Below are positions 46,970-56,668 of a stretch of 64,000 bases of DNA, piece after piece. The number at the start of each line of letters is the position of its first letter. The first letter of the stretch is position 1. The notes beneath the pieces are model-generated. The model did not search any database. It had not been told where the DNA came from and worked only from the letters and a program-made list of their open reading frames with translations. Source of the DNA: Bacteroides cellulosilyticus (GTDB lineage Bacteria; Bacteroidota; Bacteroidia; Bacteroidales; Bacteroidaceae); assembly GCF_020091405.1 (NCBI RefSeq), contig NZ_CP081903.1:248001-312000 (forward strand). Reading direction: 5' to 3'. A program made the translations under genes and the position numbers.

Positions 46970-48076
46970 CTATTTATAAGGTGAATGCTTAAAATTATAA
47001 TTAGATCTATAATCATAATCTAATTCTGTTCCCTCTATAGCATAGGGTATTATATTAGTATATGGCACATAATATGGCCGTTCTGTTATTGTTTTTATTG
47101 TTATCAGAAACGCAACCAGTAAGTAAAATACCTTAAACACGCATTTATTTAAAAAGGAAAAACGCTGTAAAATAAAAAACATCATTAACAAATAGAAAGG
47201 AGCTAAGAAAAAAGGCATTCTAAAAGTTATAGGAATAGAATAGGAAAGTAAACTAAATAATAAATAAGCATAGCACATATTAAAAACAAATCCAGAACTA
47301 TCATAATGTCTATGAATCCAATTTCGATATTGCAACATAAAGAAAAGACAAATTAATCTCAAGACCAACCCTACCGACAAGACACTTCCTTGAAACATCG
47401 ACGTATCTTCATAGAAGAATATTCTATCATAAATATACGGAAATGGGGCTAAGATTGCCTTTAGTACGAGTTTATCAACATGAACTAATAAAAGAAACAA
47501 AAAAGTAAAATAAATCAAATAAAGAGTTTTATTACTCATCTTTTTAAAATTCATAATTGGAAGAACCAACAATATGCTTCCTGACAAATGAAAAGAACAG
47601 ACCAGTATTACAAATCCATAATATAAAATATATTTTTGTTGTTCTAAAAATTTAAAAGCCAATATAGCAATACCCATCGCTATTAGGTTACGAAAGGGAC
47701 AATCTATGAAAAGATAAAAACCAAATGAACATAAAAAAAGCATCCAAACAAAAGCCAATCCTTGCCCGCTTACCCGATTTCTAAATATATAATAATAAGA
47801 AAAAAAAGAGAACGATTTAAAAATTATATGAAAAGGCCAAAACCCCACTCCCAAATCTGCAAAGAAGTTAGACAACATCATATATCCAGGCTCAACTAAT
47901 CTCATTTTAAAATGAGCATAATATTCCTCTTCATAAATACGCCAATCACTGCCGCACATATAACCGTAACAAAGAAATAGATAGACTAATAAAAAAGAAA
48001 AAAAGAAAAATACTCTATTTTCCTTTATCAACGATAGTAGAAAAAACAGAAAAACAACAATTAAGTACGCAATCAT
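46970..48076 (-). CDS. EpsG/Wzy-like polysaccharide polymerase
   Basis: 368 residues with about ten membrane segments; low sequence conservation as expected for polymerases. The YGYMCGSDWRIYEEEYY stretch near 38-54 and the following PGYMMLSNFFADLGVGFW resemble the EpsG family. It would join repeat units in the periplasm after Wzx flips them. Very AT-rich. Overlaps the next upstream gene by 4 bp. Confidence 0.78.
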   Translation of the reverse strand: MIAYLIVVFLFFLLSLIKENRVFFFFSFLLVYLFLCYGYMCGSDWRIYEEEYYAHFKMRLVEPGYMMLSNFFADLGVGFWPFHIIFKSFSFFSYYYIFRNRVSGQGLAFVWMLFLCSFGFYLFIDCPFRNLIAMGIAILAFKFLEQQKYILYYGFVILVCSFHLSGSILLVLPIMNFKKMSNKTLYLIYFTFLFLLLVHVDKLVLKAILAPFPYIYDRIFFYEDTSMFQGSVLSVGLVLRLICLFFMLQYRNWIHRHYDSSGFVFNMCYAYLLFSLLSYSIPITFRMPFFLAPFYLLMMFFILQRFSFLNKCVFKVFYLLVAFLITIKTITERPYYVPYTNIIPYAIEGTELDYDYRSNYNFKHSPYK

Positions 48077-49215
48077 AATCGTTCATTTTTCATTACTTCA
48101 TCAATAAAAGAAAGCCATTCTAAAGTCCACTTTTCTTTTGAAAAAGATTTTTGAACAGTCGCATAAGCATTCAGCACTATTTGGCAAAAGTCTTTTTTAT
48201 CCAATGACAACACATCAACAATCGCTTTATACAACATTCCCTCTGAAGGATAAACAAGTTTTCCATTATAACCATCTATCAACATATTAGTCATCCCCCC
48301 CACGTGAGTAGCTATTGGGAAACATCCTGAAGCCATTGCTTCACACAGTGACAATGATGTTCCTTCAGAAAAAATTGTAGGTACTACAGCAATATCAAAA
48401 TTATAATGGAATAAAACACTTTCCGAACTTTCAAAAGATGTTATCGTTACACGTTTCTCATCCTTAAAGACATCACTAATCTGTTTTTTCAATGGGCCAT
48501 CACCAGCAAATGTTATTTCAATATCATCATATTCAGCAATAATCCTCTTAGCTACACTTAGAAATAAAAGAGTTCCTCTATAGTCAACGAATCTCCTCGC
48601 AAAAATTATTCTCTTTTGATTGGAAGATTCCATTTTCTTCTTTATATCCCCAAAAGATATAGAAGAAGTAGAAAAATTAGGAATAACTTTCAAATGCATG
48701 CTTTCTGTTATCGTCCCAAGTGTCCTATACCAATTAAAATAATTATAATCTACACATACCGTATTGGGTGTATTATAAAATCGGTGAACATTCTTTATAC
48801 ATCGCAGCATTTTATTTAGGAGTTGAAGTGCAGCACTCTTTTTCCAGAATCCAGATAACATATTACCTGGTATGTCAAATGCTATACCATGTTGAATTGT
48901 AATTACATTCCTATAAGGAGCCCTTATGTCTAACTGATCAGTAGCCAAAATATATAGCCCTTTATTTGAATATATATTGTCAAATAATAATTGATAAATA
49001 TTCTTTCTCCAAGTCTGCTTAATAGATATTGACTTTATCAATACTCCATTAAGAGACACTTCCTTTGTAAAATTGTCAATTTGGTAAATTGAAACATCCA
49101 TTTTAGCAGATTTCAGAATGTGAGCCAAATCATAAATATAAGTTTCTACCCCACCTATCTTCAAACTATAATTTTCAAAGTCATATATTAATGGAGAAAT
49201 AATAGTAACATCCAT
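48073..49215 (-). CDS. Family 4 (GT-B) glycosyltransferase
   Basis: 380 residues. N-terminal donor-sensing start IGGVETYIYDLAHIL; C-terminal GT4 signatures IIFARRFVDYRGTLLFLSVAKRI near 200, ITFAGDGPLK near 235 and EGTSLSLCEAMASGCFPIATHVGG near 280-303, with the E-x7-E nucleotide-sugar motif. Adds one sugar to the growing unit. Overlaps the polymerase gene by 4 bp and starts 3 bp after wecB. Confidence 0.9.
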   Translation of the reverse strand: MDVTIISPLIYDFENYSLKIGGVETYIYDLAHILKSAKMDVSIYQIDNFTKEVSLNGVLIKSISIKQTWRKNIYQLLFDNIYSNKGLYILATDQLDIRAPYRNVITIQHGIAFDIPGNMLSGFWKKSAALQLLNKMLRCIKNVHRFYNTPNTVCVDYNYFNWYRTLGTITESMHLKVIPNFSTSSISFGDIKKKMESSNQKRIIFARRFVDYRGTLLFLSVAKRIIAEYDDIEITFAGDGPLKKQISDVFKDEKRVTITSFESSESVLFHYNFDIAVVPTIFSEGTSLSLCEAMASGCFPIATHVGGMTNMLIDGYNGKLVYPSEGMLYKAIVDVLSLDKKDFCQIVLNAYATVQKSFSKEKWTLEWLSFIDEVMKNERL

Positions 49216-49218
49216 AAA

Positions 49219-50382
49219 TCAATCTCTAAAACTGTCTATAATCCTCTGGCTAGCTTTCCCATCCCCATAAGGATTTATAGCCATACTCATCCTCTCATAA
49301 TATTCTGCATCGTTAAGCAATGCCGAAACTTCGCTTACAATCTTATTGCAGTTAGTACCTACCAATTTCACAGTACCTGCATCCAAGGCTTCCGGTCGCT
49401 CGGTAGTATCACGCATTACCAATACAGGCTTACCCAATCCAGGAGCCTCTTCTTGAATGCCGCCACTATCCGTCAATACCAAAGTACTCTTCTCCATTAG
49501 ATACACAAATGAGAGATATTCAAGTGGCTCAATAAAAAACATATTACCCAAATCAGACAATTCGTCACCAAATACTTCATGAATGGGTTTGCGTACATTG
49601 GGATTAAGATGCATAGGATATACAAAATCCACTTTCGGATATTTTCTTGTTAAATCCTTGATAGCAGTACACACTGATATGAATCCATCACCGAAGTTCT
49701 CACGACGATGACCAGTGATAAGAACCAACTTTCGTCCATCCGCCAAACGATTTACATCGTAGCCAACATTAGTCAGAACATTCTTCAACTCCATATCCAA
49801 TGCCTTATTGCTTTTTATTTTATCCACCACCATATAAAGCGTATCAATCACGGTATTACCTGTCACGATAACAGTCTCAGGATTTACACCTTCAGACAAC
49901 AAGTTCCGCCTACTGAGAGGTGTTGGCGAGAAATGATAGGCCGCAATACGTCCCGTAATAAGACGGTTCATCTCTTCCGGCCAAGGGCTGTAAATATTAT
50001 GTGTGCGCAATCCTGCCTCCACATGCCCTACAGGAATCTGCTGATAGAAAGCAGCCAAGGCTGAAGCAGTGGAAGTGGTAGTATCGCCATGCACCAGCAC
50101 CACATCAGGTTTGGCTTCACGTAATACATCACGCATACCTATAAGTACACTAGCTGTTACATCATAGAGATCTTGCCCCTGCTTCATTATATTCAGATCG
50201 TAGTCCGGCTTTATATCGAATATTTGTAATACTTGATCCAACATCTCACGATGCTGTCCCGTAACACAGACAATCGTCTCAAAAAAGTCTGGATAATTTA
50301 AGAACCCCTTTACTAGTGGTGCCATCTTTATAGCTTCCGGACGAGTACCGAAAACTAACATTATCTTCTTTCTATTTGCCAT
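49219..50382 (-). CDS. wecB: UDP-N-acetylglucosamine 2-epimerase (non-hydrolysing)
   Basis: 387 residues from ATG 50382 (a second ATG lies 3 codons upstream; the choice is uncertain). Makes UDP-ManNAc for the capsule. Marks: LVFGTRPEAIKMAPLV near the start, VTGQHREMLD, VHGDTTTSTASALAAF near 95, GHVEAGLRT near 117, RRENFG near 208 and LTDSGGIQEEAPGLGKPVLVMR near 285-306. No UDP-ManNAc dehydrogenase is present, so ManNAc itself is probably the building block. Overlaps the LicD gene by 11 bp. Confidence 0.95.
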   Translation of the reverse strand: MANRKKIMLVFGTRPEAIKMAPLVKGFLNYPDFFETIVCVTGQHREMLDQVLQIFDIKPDYDLNIMKQGQDLYDVTASVLIGMRDVLREAKPDVVLVHGDTTTSTASALAAFYQQIPVGHVEAGLRTHNIYSPWPEEMNRLITGRIAAYHFSPTPLSRRNLLSEGVNPETVIVTGNTVIDTLYMVVDKIKSNKALDMELKNVLTNVGYDVNRLADGRKLVLITGHRRENFGDGFISVCTAIKDLTRKYPKVDFVYPMHLNPNVRKPIHEVFGDELSDLGNMFFIEPLEYLSFVYLMEKSTLVLTDSGGIQEEAPGLGKPVLVMRDTTERPEALDAGTVKLVGTNCNKIVSEVSALLNDAEYYERMSMAINPYGDGKASQRIIDSFRD

Positions 50383-51187
50383 AAAATTCAATCCTATTGA
50401 TATGTTTTTTTATTTTATTCAAATCTGGTAATTTCATATAATCACCATAAATATTCTTCAAATAATTATCATAATTCCAAGGGACAGGAAATGACAGACC
50501 TTCAAATTTCAAGTTATCCAATGGAAAAATATCCGTTGAGTATCTTGGCTTTACAAAATAGCTGCCATGTACATGCCGGAGTTGATTTCTTGCACCTATT
50601 TTACCCAAAGCACTAAAACAAGGAAAAATAAACTTATAAGCAATACAATAAGAACACTTAGTTAGTATTTTCCTCCATAATTCCAATTTTATTGTATTTA
50701 CACAATAAAGTGTCCTTCTTTGAATTCCTCCCGATATTCTAGTTAACCAGTAAGAGGAAGAAGGTTCCAATGCAAATATATCAATATAAATTCCATGATA
50801 TTTATAATGCAAATCATTCATATTTTCTTCCTTCAAATAAGAAAACATATCTCTGAGTTTTCCATATGGGGCAAAATAATTAGGATCATTTTTATGAATT
50901 TGAAGCGAATAATCTTCACTCTTCTCTTGTTCCATAACCTCAACAAATTTTCCGAAATCTTCTTTTAACATTTCAATGTCCAAATCATCATCCCATGGAA
51001 TAAAACCTCCATGTCTTACAGCACCCAATAAAGTTCCTGAAGTTAACCAATATTTGATATTATGCTTCTTGCAGATAACATCTATATATTGAAGCATCTC
51101 AAGCATTCTCAATTGCTGCCTGCGTAATGTGGAACCATCGGGGTTGTATCGTTCACGTAATTCGTTTTGTAAAGTATCAGTTATCAT
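50372..51187 (-). CDS. LicD-family phosphotransferase
   Basis: 271 residues. The LicD core WLTSGTLLGAVRHGGFIPWDDDLDIEM (near 47-73) carries the metal-binding DDD/D motif. LicD-type enzymes move a phospho-amino-alcohol such as phosphocholine from a CDP-carrier onto a surface glycan. That a cytidylyltransferase-fusion gene is encoded three genes upstream supports such a role here. The C-terminal half is basic and AT-rich with no further known domain. Confidence 0.92.
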   Translation of the reverse strand: MITDTLQNELRERYNPDGSTLRRQQLRMLEMLQYIDVICKKHNIKYWLTSGTLLGAVRHGGFIPWDDDLDIEMLKEDFGKFVEVMEQEKSEDYSLQIHKNDPNYFAPYGKLRDMFSYLKEENMNDLHYKYHGIYIDIFALEPSSSYWLTRISGGIQRRTLYCVNTIKLELWRKILTKCSYCIAYKFIFPCFSALGKIGARNQLRHVHGSYFVKPRYSTDIFPLDNLKFEGLSFPVPWNYDNYLKNIYGDYMKLPDLNKIKKHINRIEFYGK

Positions 51188-51204
51188 TATTATTATGAGT
51201 AAAA

Positions 51205-52647
51205 TCAGTTATTATCAATTTTCCTTTTAGTAAACAAAACTACAATTTGAATGCAGTTCTTCCACGCCTCCATTCTCATCGACCAGGCCATCACCATATA
51301 AACAATCATGTACATCACGATAGTCACACCAAAAAGTAAAGGCAACCATTGATTGAACAGCCATACAAACACTGCCACCAAGAGTGACAATAAAAAGACA
51401 GGTAACAATTTTTTCAATTGCTTGGTTAGAGGATAATGGCAATATTTTGAAACTAATAAGGCATTAACCAAATAGATATTCAATGAACTGAGCACCATTC
51501 CCCATAAGATACCGTGTATCCCCCAGTGCATACCACCCAGCAAAAGGACAAACAGCATGCCCCATTTATAGAAACTCCATCTGAAAAGAGGTTTGCTCTT
51601 TCCCAAAGCAGCTACCGCATAATAATTCACATTTTGCAAGCAGGCAAACAATCCTCCTACGCACAATATTTGGAAATAAGGTATAGCTCCCTCCCACTTA
51701 TTACCGTACAAGAAACCAATCAAGGGGTGAGCCACCAAAATGAATATCGCAACCAAAGGAAAGGTAACAAAAGAGATAACCTGCACACTCATGTCCAATG
51801 TTTTTCTCATCTGTTTCAAATCGTTTTGCAACTGCGCGTAAACAGGAAACAACACCTGCATAATAACATTAGGCAATGTCAGGCAGGCTACATCATCCAG
51901 TTTTTTGGCTTGTGAGTAAAGCCCCATTTCGGTGGAAGAAAACTTACGGCCTATAATCAACCCTTGCAGATTCTTGCATATTTCCTGCAATACATTGGAA
52001 GCCAAAAGAAAACCGCCAAAACCAAATAGTTCCTTCAGAGTAGCAAAAGAAAAAGTCCAAGAAGGATACCAACGAGCCACTAACCACAATGTTCCGGCAT
52101 TGAGCAAAGCATTAATTAACTGCATAGCAACCAGACTCCAAACACCCCAGCCCCGATATGCCAAAAAAACTCCCACCAAAGAAGCGGCAGAAAGAGAAAG
52201 AACATTAACTAATGAAATTTTCTTGAAGGCCAGTAATTTACGCAACCGATTATTTTGAATGATTCCCAAAGAATTAATTATCAAAATAAGTCCTAAAACT
52301 TTCAAGACATCACTTAATAGCGGCATTTTAAAAAACAAAGCTATCTGGGGCGCAGAAAAGAACAACACGACATAAAGGAAACAAGCAAAAAATAGATTCC
52401 AAAAGAAAATTGTGGAGTAGTCCACCTGTGTCGGTTGCTTTTTCTGTATCAGAGCTGAACCAAATCCTCCATCAATCAACACCTGTGAAACCACTATAAA
52501 AATGGCTAGCATTCCAATACAACCATAATCAGCAGGAGTAAGCAGACGCGCCAATATCAAATTGACGAAGAATTGCAAGAACATTGTACCGAACTTATCA
52601 ACCGAAACCCAAATTGTTCCGGACAAAATTTTCGCTCCTAATGACAT
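51205..52647 (-). CDS. Wzx-type polysaccharide flippase (MOP superfamily)
   Basis: 480 residues, 12-14 membrane helices, starting GTIWVSVDKFGTMFLQFFVNLILARLLTPADYG, the typical start of the Bacteroides lipopolysaccharide/O-unit flippases. Moves the undecaprenyl-linked unit to the periplasm for Wzy. Intact. Confidence 0.92.
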   Translation of the reverse strand: MSLGAKILSGTIWVSVDKFGTMFLQFFVNLILARLLTPADYGCIGMLAIFIVVSQVLIDGGFGSALIQKKQPTQVDYSTIFFWNLFFACFLYVVLFFSAPQIALFFKMPLLSDVLKVLGLILIINSLGIIQNNRLRKLLAFKKISLVNVLSLSAASLVGVFLAYRGWGVWSLVAMQLINALLNAGTLWLVARWYPSWTFSFATLKELFGFGGFLLASNVLQEICKNLQGLIIGRKFSSTEMGLYSQAKKLDDVACLTLPNVIMQVLFPVYAQLQNDLKQMRKTLDMSVQVISFVTFPLVAIFILVAHPLIGFLYGNKWEGAIPYFQILCVGGLFACLQNVNYYAVAALGKSKPLFRWSFYKWGMLFVLLLGGMHWGIHGILWGMVLSSLNIYLVNALLVSKYCHYPLTKQLKKLLPVFLLSLLVAVFVWLFNQWLPLLFGVTIVMYMIVYMVMAWSMRMEAWKNCIQIVVLFTKRKIDNN

Positions 52648-52694
52648 TTAAATATTAGCTATATTTAAAGCTACGTCAATCTTAAGAAAAAATA

Positions 52695-53642
52695 TTAAAT
52701 CCAAAACCTCTCCTCCGGATAAGACATCGGCATCTGAATGCAATCATCCCCAGCCTTCTCCAAAATTTTCATAGCGTAGTATAAATCATGTATAGCAACT
52801 CCTCCGTCATATACAACAATTTGTTGTTCATCATTTTCACGTCCGGTAACTCGTTGATTGGCTACATCAGTAATCCTTATCATCCTCTCCTGAAATTCAT
52901 TAAAATACCGATAACCTTTTACGTGCCCTATATCATCTACCACTACTTTATCGAAAGCCAAATCACAATTCTGAAAGCCACTTGTATGGACAGGCACTAC
53001 CGTACAACCTTTTGGATACACCAATATATCGCATAATTCCTTTCTGGCAAAACTTACACATGACACTATTATATCCGAATGAAACAATTCCTCCAAATTA
53101 TCGCATATCTGAAATTTCAAATTAGGATTAGACTTAAACTTATCAATAAACAGTTCTGCCTGATTTTTGTAACGCATCAACTTTATCGTAATGGGACGCT
53201 TAAATATAGCCGTAAAGAAAAACATAAAAGCGCGAGCTGTTAATCCCAAACCATATACAGCTAATGTCTCAGGCTTGGATTTAGCAAACGTTATCGCATT
53301 ATACGCCGCATTAGCTCCTGTACGCATATTAGTAATATATGTACCATCCATAACAGCCAGTAAACCATGTTTGGAACAATTTTGCAGCATAATATTAGAG
53401 TTACGGGCAGGAACTCCATCCACATCATCCACATTCCGGCAGATAAATTTTACTCCGGAAATATCGTATTGAGGCAGCACACAAGGCATAGTGAAATACC
53501 GTCCACTTTCACCTTGCAACATTTTTGATTTCGGCGGCAATATGAATGAATCCTGTTGTTTCCATACATTTTCTGTCCAGCTATACATTTCCTCTGCTGA
53601 CAAATTCAAAGATTTAATTTTATCAAAGTCCAGTATTTTCAT
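52695..53642 (-). CDS. Ornithine cyclodeaminase / mu-crystallin family protein
   Basis: 315 residues. The substrate part (1-110) has GESGRYFTMPCVLP and the loop DGTYITNMRTGANAA near 98-112, with the Arg and Thr typical of the family; a Rossmann domain begins AVYGLGLTARAF near 127. Family members are ornithine cyclodeaminase, alanine dehydrogenase and SbnB-type oxidoreductases. No partner synthase for diaminopropionate is present. Its start shares one base (TAATG) with the stop of the fusion gene, so the two are coupled and may act in one pathway. Exact substrate unknown. Confidence 0.82.
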   Translation of the reverse strand: MKILDFDKIKSLNLSAEEMYSWTENVWKQQDSFILPPKSKMLQGESGRYFTMPCVLPQYDISGVKFICRNVDDVDGVPARNSNIMLQNCSKHGLLAVMDGTYITNMRTGANAAYNAITFAKSKPETLAVYGLGLTARAFMFFFTAIFKRPITIKLMRYKNQAELFIDKFKSNPNLKFQICDNLEELFHSDIIVSCVSFARKELCDILVYPKGCTVVPVHTSGFQNCDLAFDKVVVDDIGHVKGYRYFNEFQERMIRITDVANQRVTGRENDEQQIVVYDGGVAIHDLYYAMKILEKAGDDCIQMPMSYPEERFWI

Positions 53643-55450
53643 TATAACTTCTTTAAAGATTCAACCAATTTATCATTATCCGCTTTCCCACGTACCGCAA
53701 TACGGATATAATTCCTTCCTTCAAACCCTGACTTGGTACTACAATCTTTTATCAAAACTCCATACTTGATCAACAAAAGTTTCAACAAATCCTTCGAAGT
53801 GTATTTATCCAATACCTCGCAGAGAAAATAATTAGCTTGTGAAGGTATGACACGAAGCCAGGAAATTGCGGAAAGTTCTTTTTGGAATCGCGCGCGCTCC
53901 TCCACAAAAAGACGGGACGCTTGCCTATAGTCATCCTCATACTTTCCAAAGATCTGCATATAGAATTCTGCAAACGAATTAATATTCCAAATGGCAACAT
54001 CTTTCCTCATCCATTCGATCAGTTCCTTATCAGCTGACGCCAATACGCCTAAACGAAGCCCAGGAACTCCATAGGATTTTGAAATACTTTTCATCACAGT
54101 CAAATGAGGATAACGAGAAAGTATGTCATTACGCAACAAGGTATTCTGTTCGTAACCCACACTAAAATCAACAAAAGATTCGTCCACCACTAACCGGATA
54201 CCACATTCTTCGGTCCACGAAATCAAAGAAAGTAAATCAGCATACGGAATAAAATTGCCAGAAGGATTGTCAGGGTTGATAAGAAGAAGCGTAGAAATGG
54301 ACTTACCCGCAAAGAACATCTGCAAATCCAAAGCCGAATAGGTAAAGTCCGCATTCTGAGGAACATATTTTACCAAACGATTCTCTGCATAGCGATTAGG
54401 ATACTCTTCGAATGTAGGAAACACAACACCCACTTTCCCGTCCAAATAACGCATCAACGACTTTATTAATTCAGCAGCTCCATTTCCAACTACCGCATAA
54501 TTTTTGTCTATATGAAAATATTTAGATATGAGTAGTGAATTAATTCTCATACCCGAAGGATATTCACTCAGCAACACATCGAAATTAGCTTTCAATTCTT
54601 CTTTCAGTTTCTGCGAAGGAAAGTAAGGATTAACCAGATAGCAGAAATCCAGCAAATTCGGGAAACGCCAATACCCGCCATAACGCTTTTGATAAAGAGG
54701 CAACTGCCTGTCTTCATCACTAAAGATAGTCTCGGCAATATCCAAATCCTGCACATCGTCTATCTCATACCATTTCTGTCCATCAAGCGGAAGTACTTTC
54801 AACGGACAATTATCAAGTAGTGTAACAACCCGCAATACTTGTTCGTAATACTCATTATTGCCTAACGCCTTGGTATAAGCCTCCAAAAAAGGAACATATT
54901 GCGAAGAGGAAAATTCACGACTGAATTTGTAGACATTTACCGTTTTATAATAAGAGTTTACATCACTGTACCTGAAAGCCTGCTTAGGTACAAAGTTTAC
55001 AATATTATCCTCTTCGCCTATACATACCATGGTCCCGTCCATCCAAGTCTCATATTTGGCCACCAATGCCAGGTTGGGTGAGGGGTTACTTACCAGCATC
55101 GGAAGAAGAGCGTCATCCAATATCAGATCGGATTCTATCAATAACGTGTCATCCTCTTGAAGTTCCTTCTTTGCCAGCGAAAGCGAATAAATATTATTGG
55201 TTTTGTCATAAACTGGATTCTCAATGTATTGCAGAGGCATCCCTTTATAAGAATTACCCAAATAGTCCTGTAACTTTTTCCCTTGATAGCCCACTACAAT
55301 GATAACCTTTGAGAGATTTATTGTAGATAACTGTGTCAAAACACGGTCTATCAAAGACACACCGTTCACTTTGACCATGCATTTTGTATTGCCCTTAGTC
55401 AGTTCGCCAAGGCGTTTGCCCATACCAGCAGCTAAAATAATTGCTTGCAT
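53642..55450 (-). CDS. Fusion: nucleotidyltransferase (LicC-like) + HisC/CobD-like PLP enzyme
   Basis: 602 residues. Residues 1-240 form a sugar/choline-phosphate-type nucleotidyltransferase: ILAAGMGKRLGELTKGNTKC with Lys23 and Lys27, KTNNIYSLSLA near 83-94, and LLIESDLILDD near 103. Residues about 255-602 form a fold type I PLP enzyme of the HisC/CobD class: NPDNPSG 392-398, VVDES with Asp423, SISKSYG with Schiff-base Lys458, and RIAVRG with Arg583/Arg587. CobD-like enzymes decarboxylate phosphothreonine; a HisC-like Campylobacter capsule enzyme decarboxylates phosphoserine. A likely reading is: decarboxylate a phospho-amino acid, then activate the product with CTP for LicD. An aminotransferase role remains possible. 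Confidence 0.88.
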   Translation of the reverse strand: MQAIILAAGMGKRLGELTKGNTKCMVKVNGVSLIDRVLTQLSTINLSKVIIVVGYQGKKLQDYLGNSYKGMPLQYIENPVYDKTNNIYSLSLAKKELQEDDTLLIESDLILDDALLPMLVSNPSPNLALVAKYETWMDGTMVCIGEEDNIVNFVPKQAFRYSDVNSYYKTVNVYKFSREFSSSQYVPFLEAYTKALGNNEYYEQVLRVVTLLDNCPLKVLPLDGQKWYEIDDVQDLDIAETIFSDEDRQLPLYQKRYGGYWRFPNLLDFCYLVNPYFPSQKLKEELKANFDVLLSEYPSGMRINSLLISKYFHIDKNYAVVGNGAAELIKSLMRYLDGKVGVVFPTFEEYPNRYAENRLVKYVPQNADFTYSALDLQMFFAGKSISTLLLINPDNPSGNFIPYADLLSLISWTEECGIRLVVDESFVDFSVGYEQNTLLRNDILSRYPHLTVMKSISKSYGVPGLRLGVLASADKELIEWMRKDVAIWNINSFAEFYMQIFGKYEDDYRQASRLFVEERARFQKELSAISWLRVIPSQANYFLCEVLDKYTSKDLLKLLLIKYGVLIKDCSTKSGFEGRNYIRIAVRGKADNDKLVESLKKL

Positions 55451-55480
55451 TATGTATTATGAAATAAAATTATAGACACA

Positions 55481-55963
55481 TCAATCAAGTACCTCAAAAG
55501 GATATTGATTCTCTTCAATATTCTTTAGTTCCTCCATGATCTCCGTTTGCTCGGGAGTCAAAGCATTCTTATCCCACTGTCCTATAATAACACGAGCTTC
55601 CTGGAGCAGAGCCTCTTCATAGATTTCACCATAACAATAAGTCAGCAAGCGAACTTTAAGCAAAGAAGTAGGAAGTTGTTCTAAGATAGTATATGCACGG
55701 TCTAGAACAGATTGCTTTTTCTGTTCTTTATCCCCATAATCATAAATAGTAGCGTTATAGCCCATTAAAAGAGCCAAACACAGGTTGGCTTCTTCTTCGA
55801 TATCGGAACTCTTAGAGGAAAAAAGAGAATTGGATTTAACGAGAACTTCCTTATTCAAACGACAAAAAGTGTCGGAATATATAGGTTCTCCGTCCATACC
55901 AAGATACATCAGCTCATGAGCAGCATGCTGAAGCTCAAGAGCACAAGAAAGTAAAGAATTCAT
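55481..55963 (-). CDS. upxZ: UpxZ-family regulator of capsule transcription
   Basis: 160 residues, soluble and helical, with the family pattern ALELQHAAHELMYLG near the start and IEEEANLCLALLMGYNATIYDYG in the middle. In Bacteroides fragilis UpxZ proteins block the antitermination activity of UpxY proteins from other capsule loci, so that one capsule is made at a time. Second gene of this locus, 33 bp after upxY. Confidence 0.9.
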   Translation of the reverse strand: MNSLLSCALELQHAAHELMYLGMDGEPIYSDTFCRLNKEVLVKSNSLFSSKSSDIEEEANLCLALLMGYNATIYDYGDKEQKKQSVLDRAYTILEQLPTSLLKVRLLTYCYGEIYEEALLQEARVIIGQWDKNALTPEQTEIMEELKNIEENQYPFEVLD

Positions 55964-55996
55964 TTGGTATATGATTAAAATATAATTGAGAAAGTG

Positions 55997-56530
55997 TTAC
56001 TCTATTATTTTCAGATAAGATTTGGGAACTTTGACACTTGCAACCAAAACGCCCTTGATGCGAATGACAACATATGTCTTATTGGCTTCCGTAGCAACCT
56101 CTCCCTCAATGCCGATAAATTCACCCTTGACAACTCTCACTCTGTTTCCAGCGGCAAGGGGTTCAACATCAAAACCGATACTATCAGGATTCAAATCCAT
56201 CACAAACATGAAGTCTTCCATCTGCTTATCAGGAACAACCAGCATGGAATGAGTAAATAGATCCTTCATGTAGAAAAGCTGGACATTATAAACATTGGAT
56301 ATGTCGCAAGCGGTTTGTTTAGTAGCACGGATGAAGATTAAATTTCGGATAACAGGAACCTCACTACGTTTACGGCGATACTTCAGCTGTGATATCACAA
56401 TTCGCGTGGGAAGATAACAGTCAAGATCCAGCTTCTCTTCGGACTTAAGCTTATCTAAGGATTTTCGGACAGCAAACTCTTGCTTGTCACGAGTGCGGGC
56501 AGCAAACCAATATTTTTGATTTTCAATCAC
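55997..56530 (-). CDS. upxY: UpxY-family transcription antiterminator (NusG paralogue)
   Basis: 177 residues if started at GTG 56530 just before IENQKYWFAARTRDKQE, where homology to UpxY/NusG begins; TTG 56536 is an alternative. The open frame continues to an ATG at 56707 but that part does not resemble UpxY and overlaps the left inverted repeat of the promoter switch, so it is read as leader. The NGN domain is at about 1-105, with RNLIFIRATKQ near 80; a KOW-like segment (GNRVRVVKGEFIGIEGEV) is near 130-150. UpxY binds the leader of its own operon and prevents premature termination. The weak start signal is a caveat. Confidence 0.88.
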   Translation of the reverse strand: MIENQKYWFAARTRDKQEFAVRKSLDKLKSEEKLDLDCYLPTRIVISQLKYRRKRSEVPVIRNLIFIRATKQTACDISNVYNVQLFYMKDLFTHSMLVVPDKQMEDFMFVMDLNPDSIGFDVEPLAAGNRVRVVKGEFIGIEGEVATEANKTYVVIRIKGVLVASVKVPKSYLKIIE

Positions 56531-56668
56531 TTGCAAAAAGAGAATCAAGGATTTTACTATAGTTCCGGGTGCGCTTCGCGGTTTGAACGAGACATATTCT
56601 CTTTCAAACCGTAGCAAATAGATATTTCGACTTAATGCGTTATAAACGAAGATATTAAATTCAAAAAA

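Noticed and set aside
53642..55450. PEP mutase-type phosphonate (AEP) pathway for the fusion enzyme
   Set aside because: No PEP mutase or phosphonopyruvate decarboxylase gene is in the window and the PLP domain looks HisC/CobD-like; not excluded if the genes lie elsewhere.
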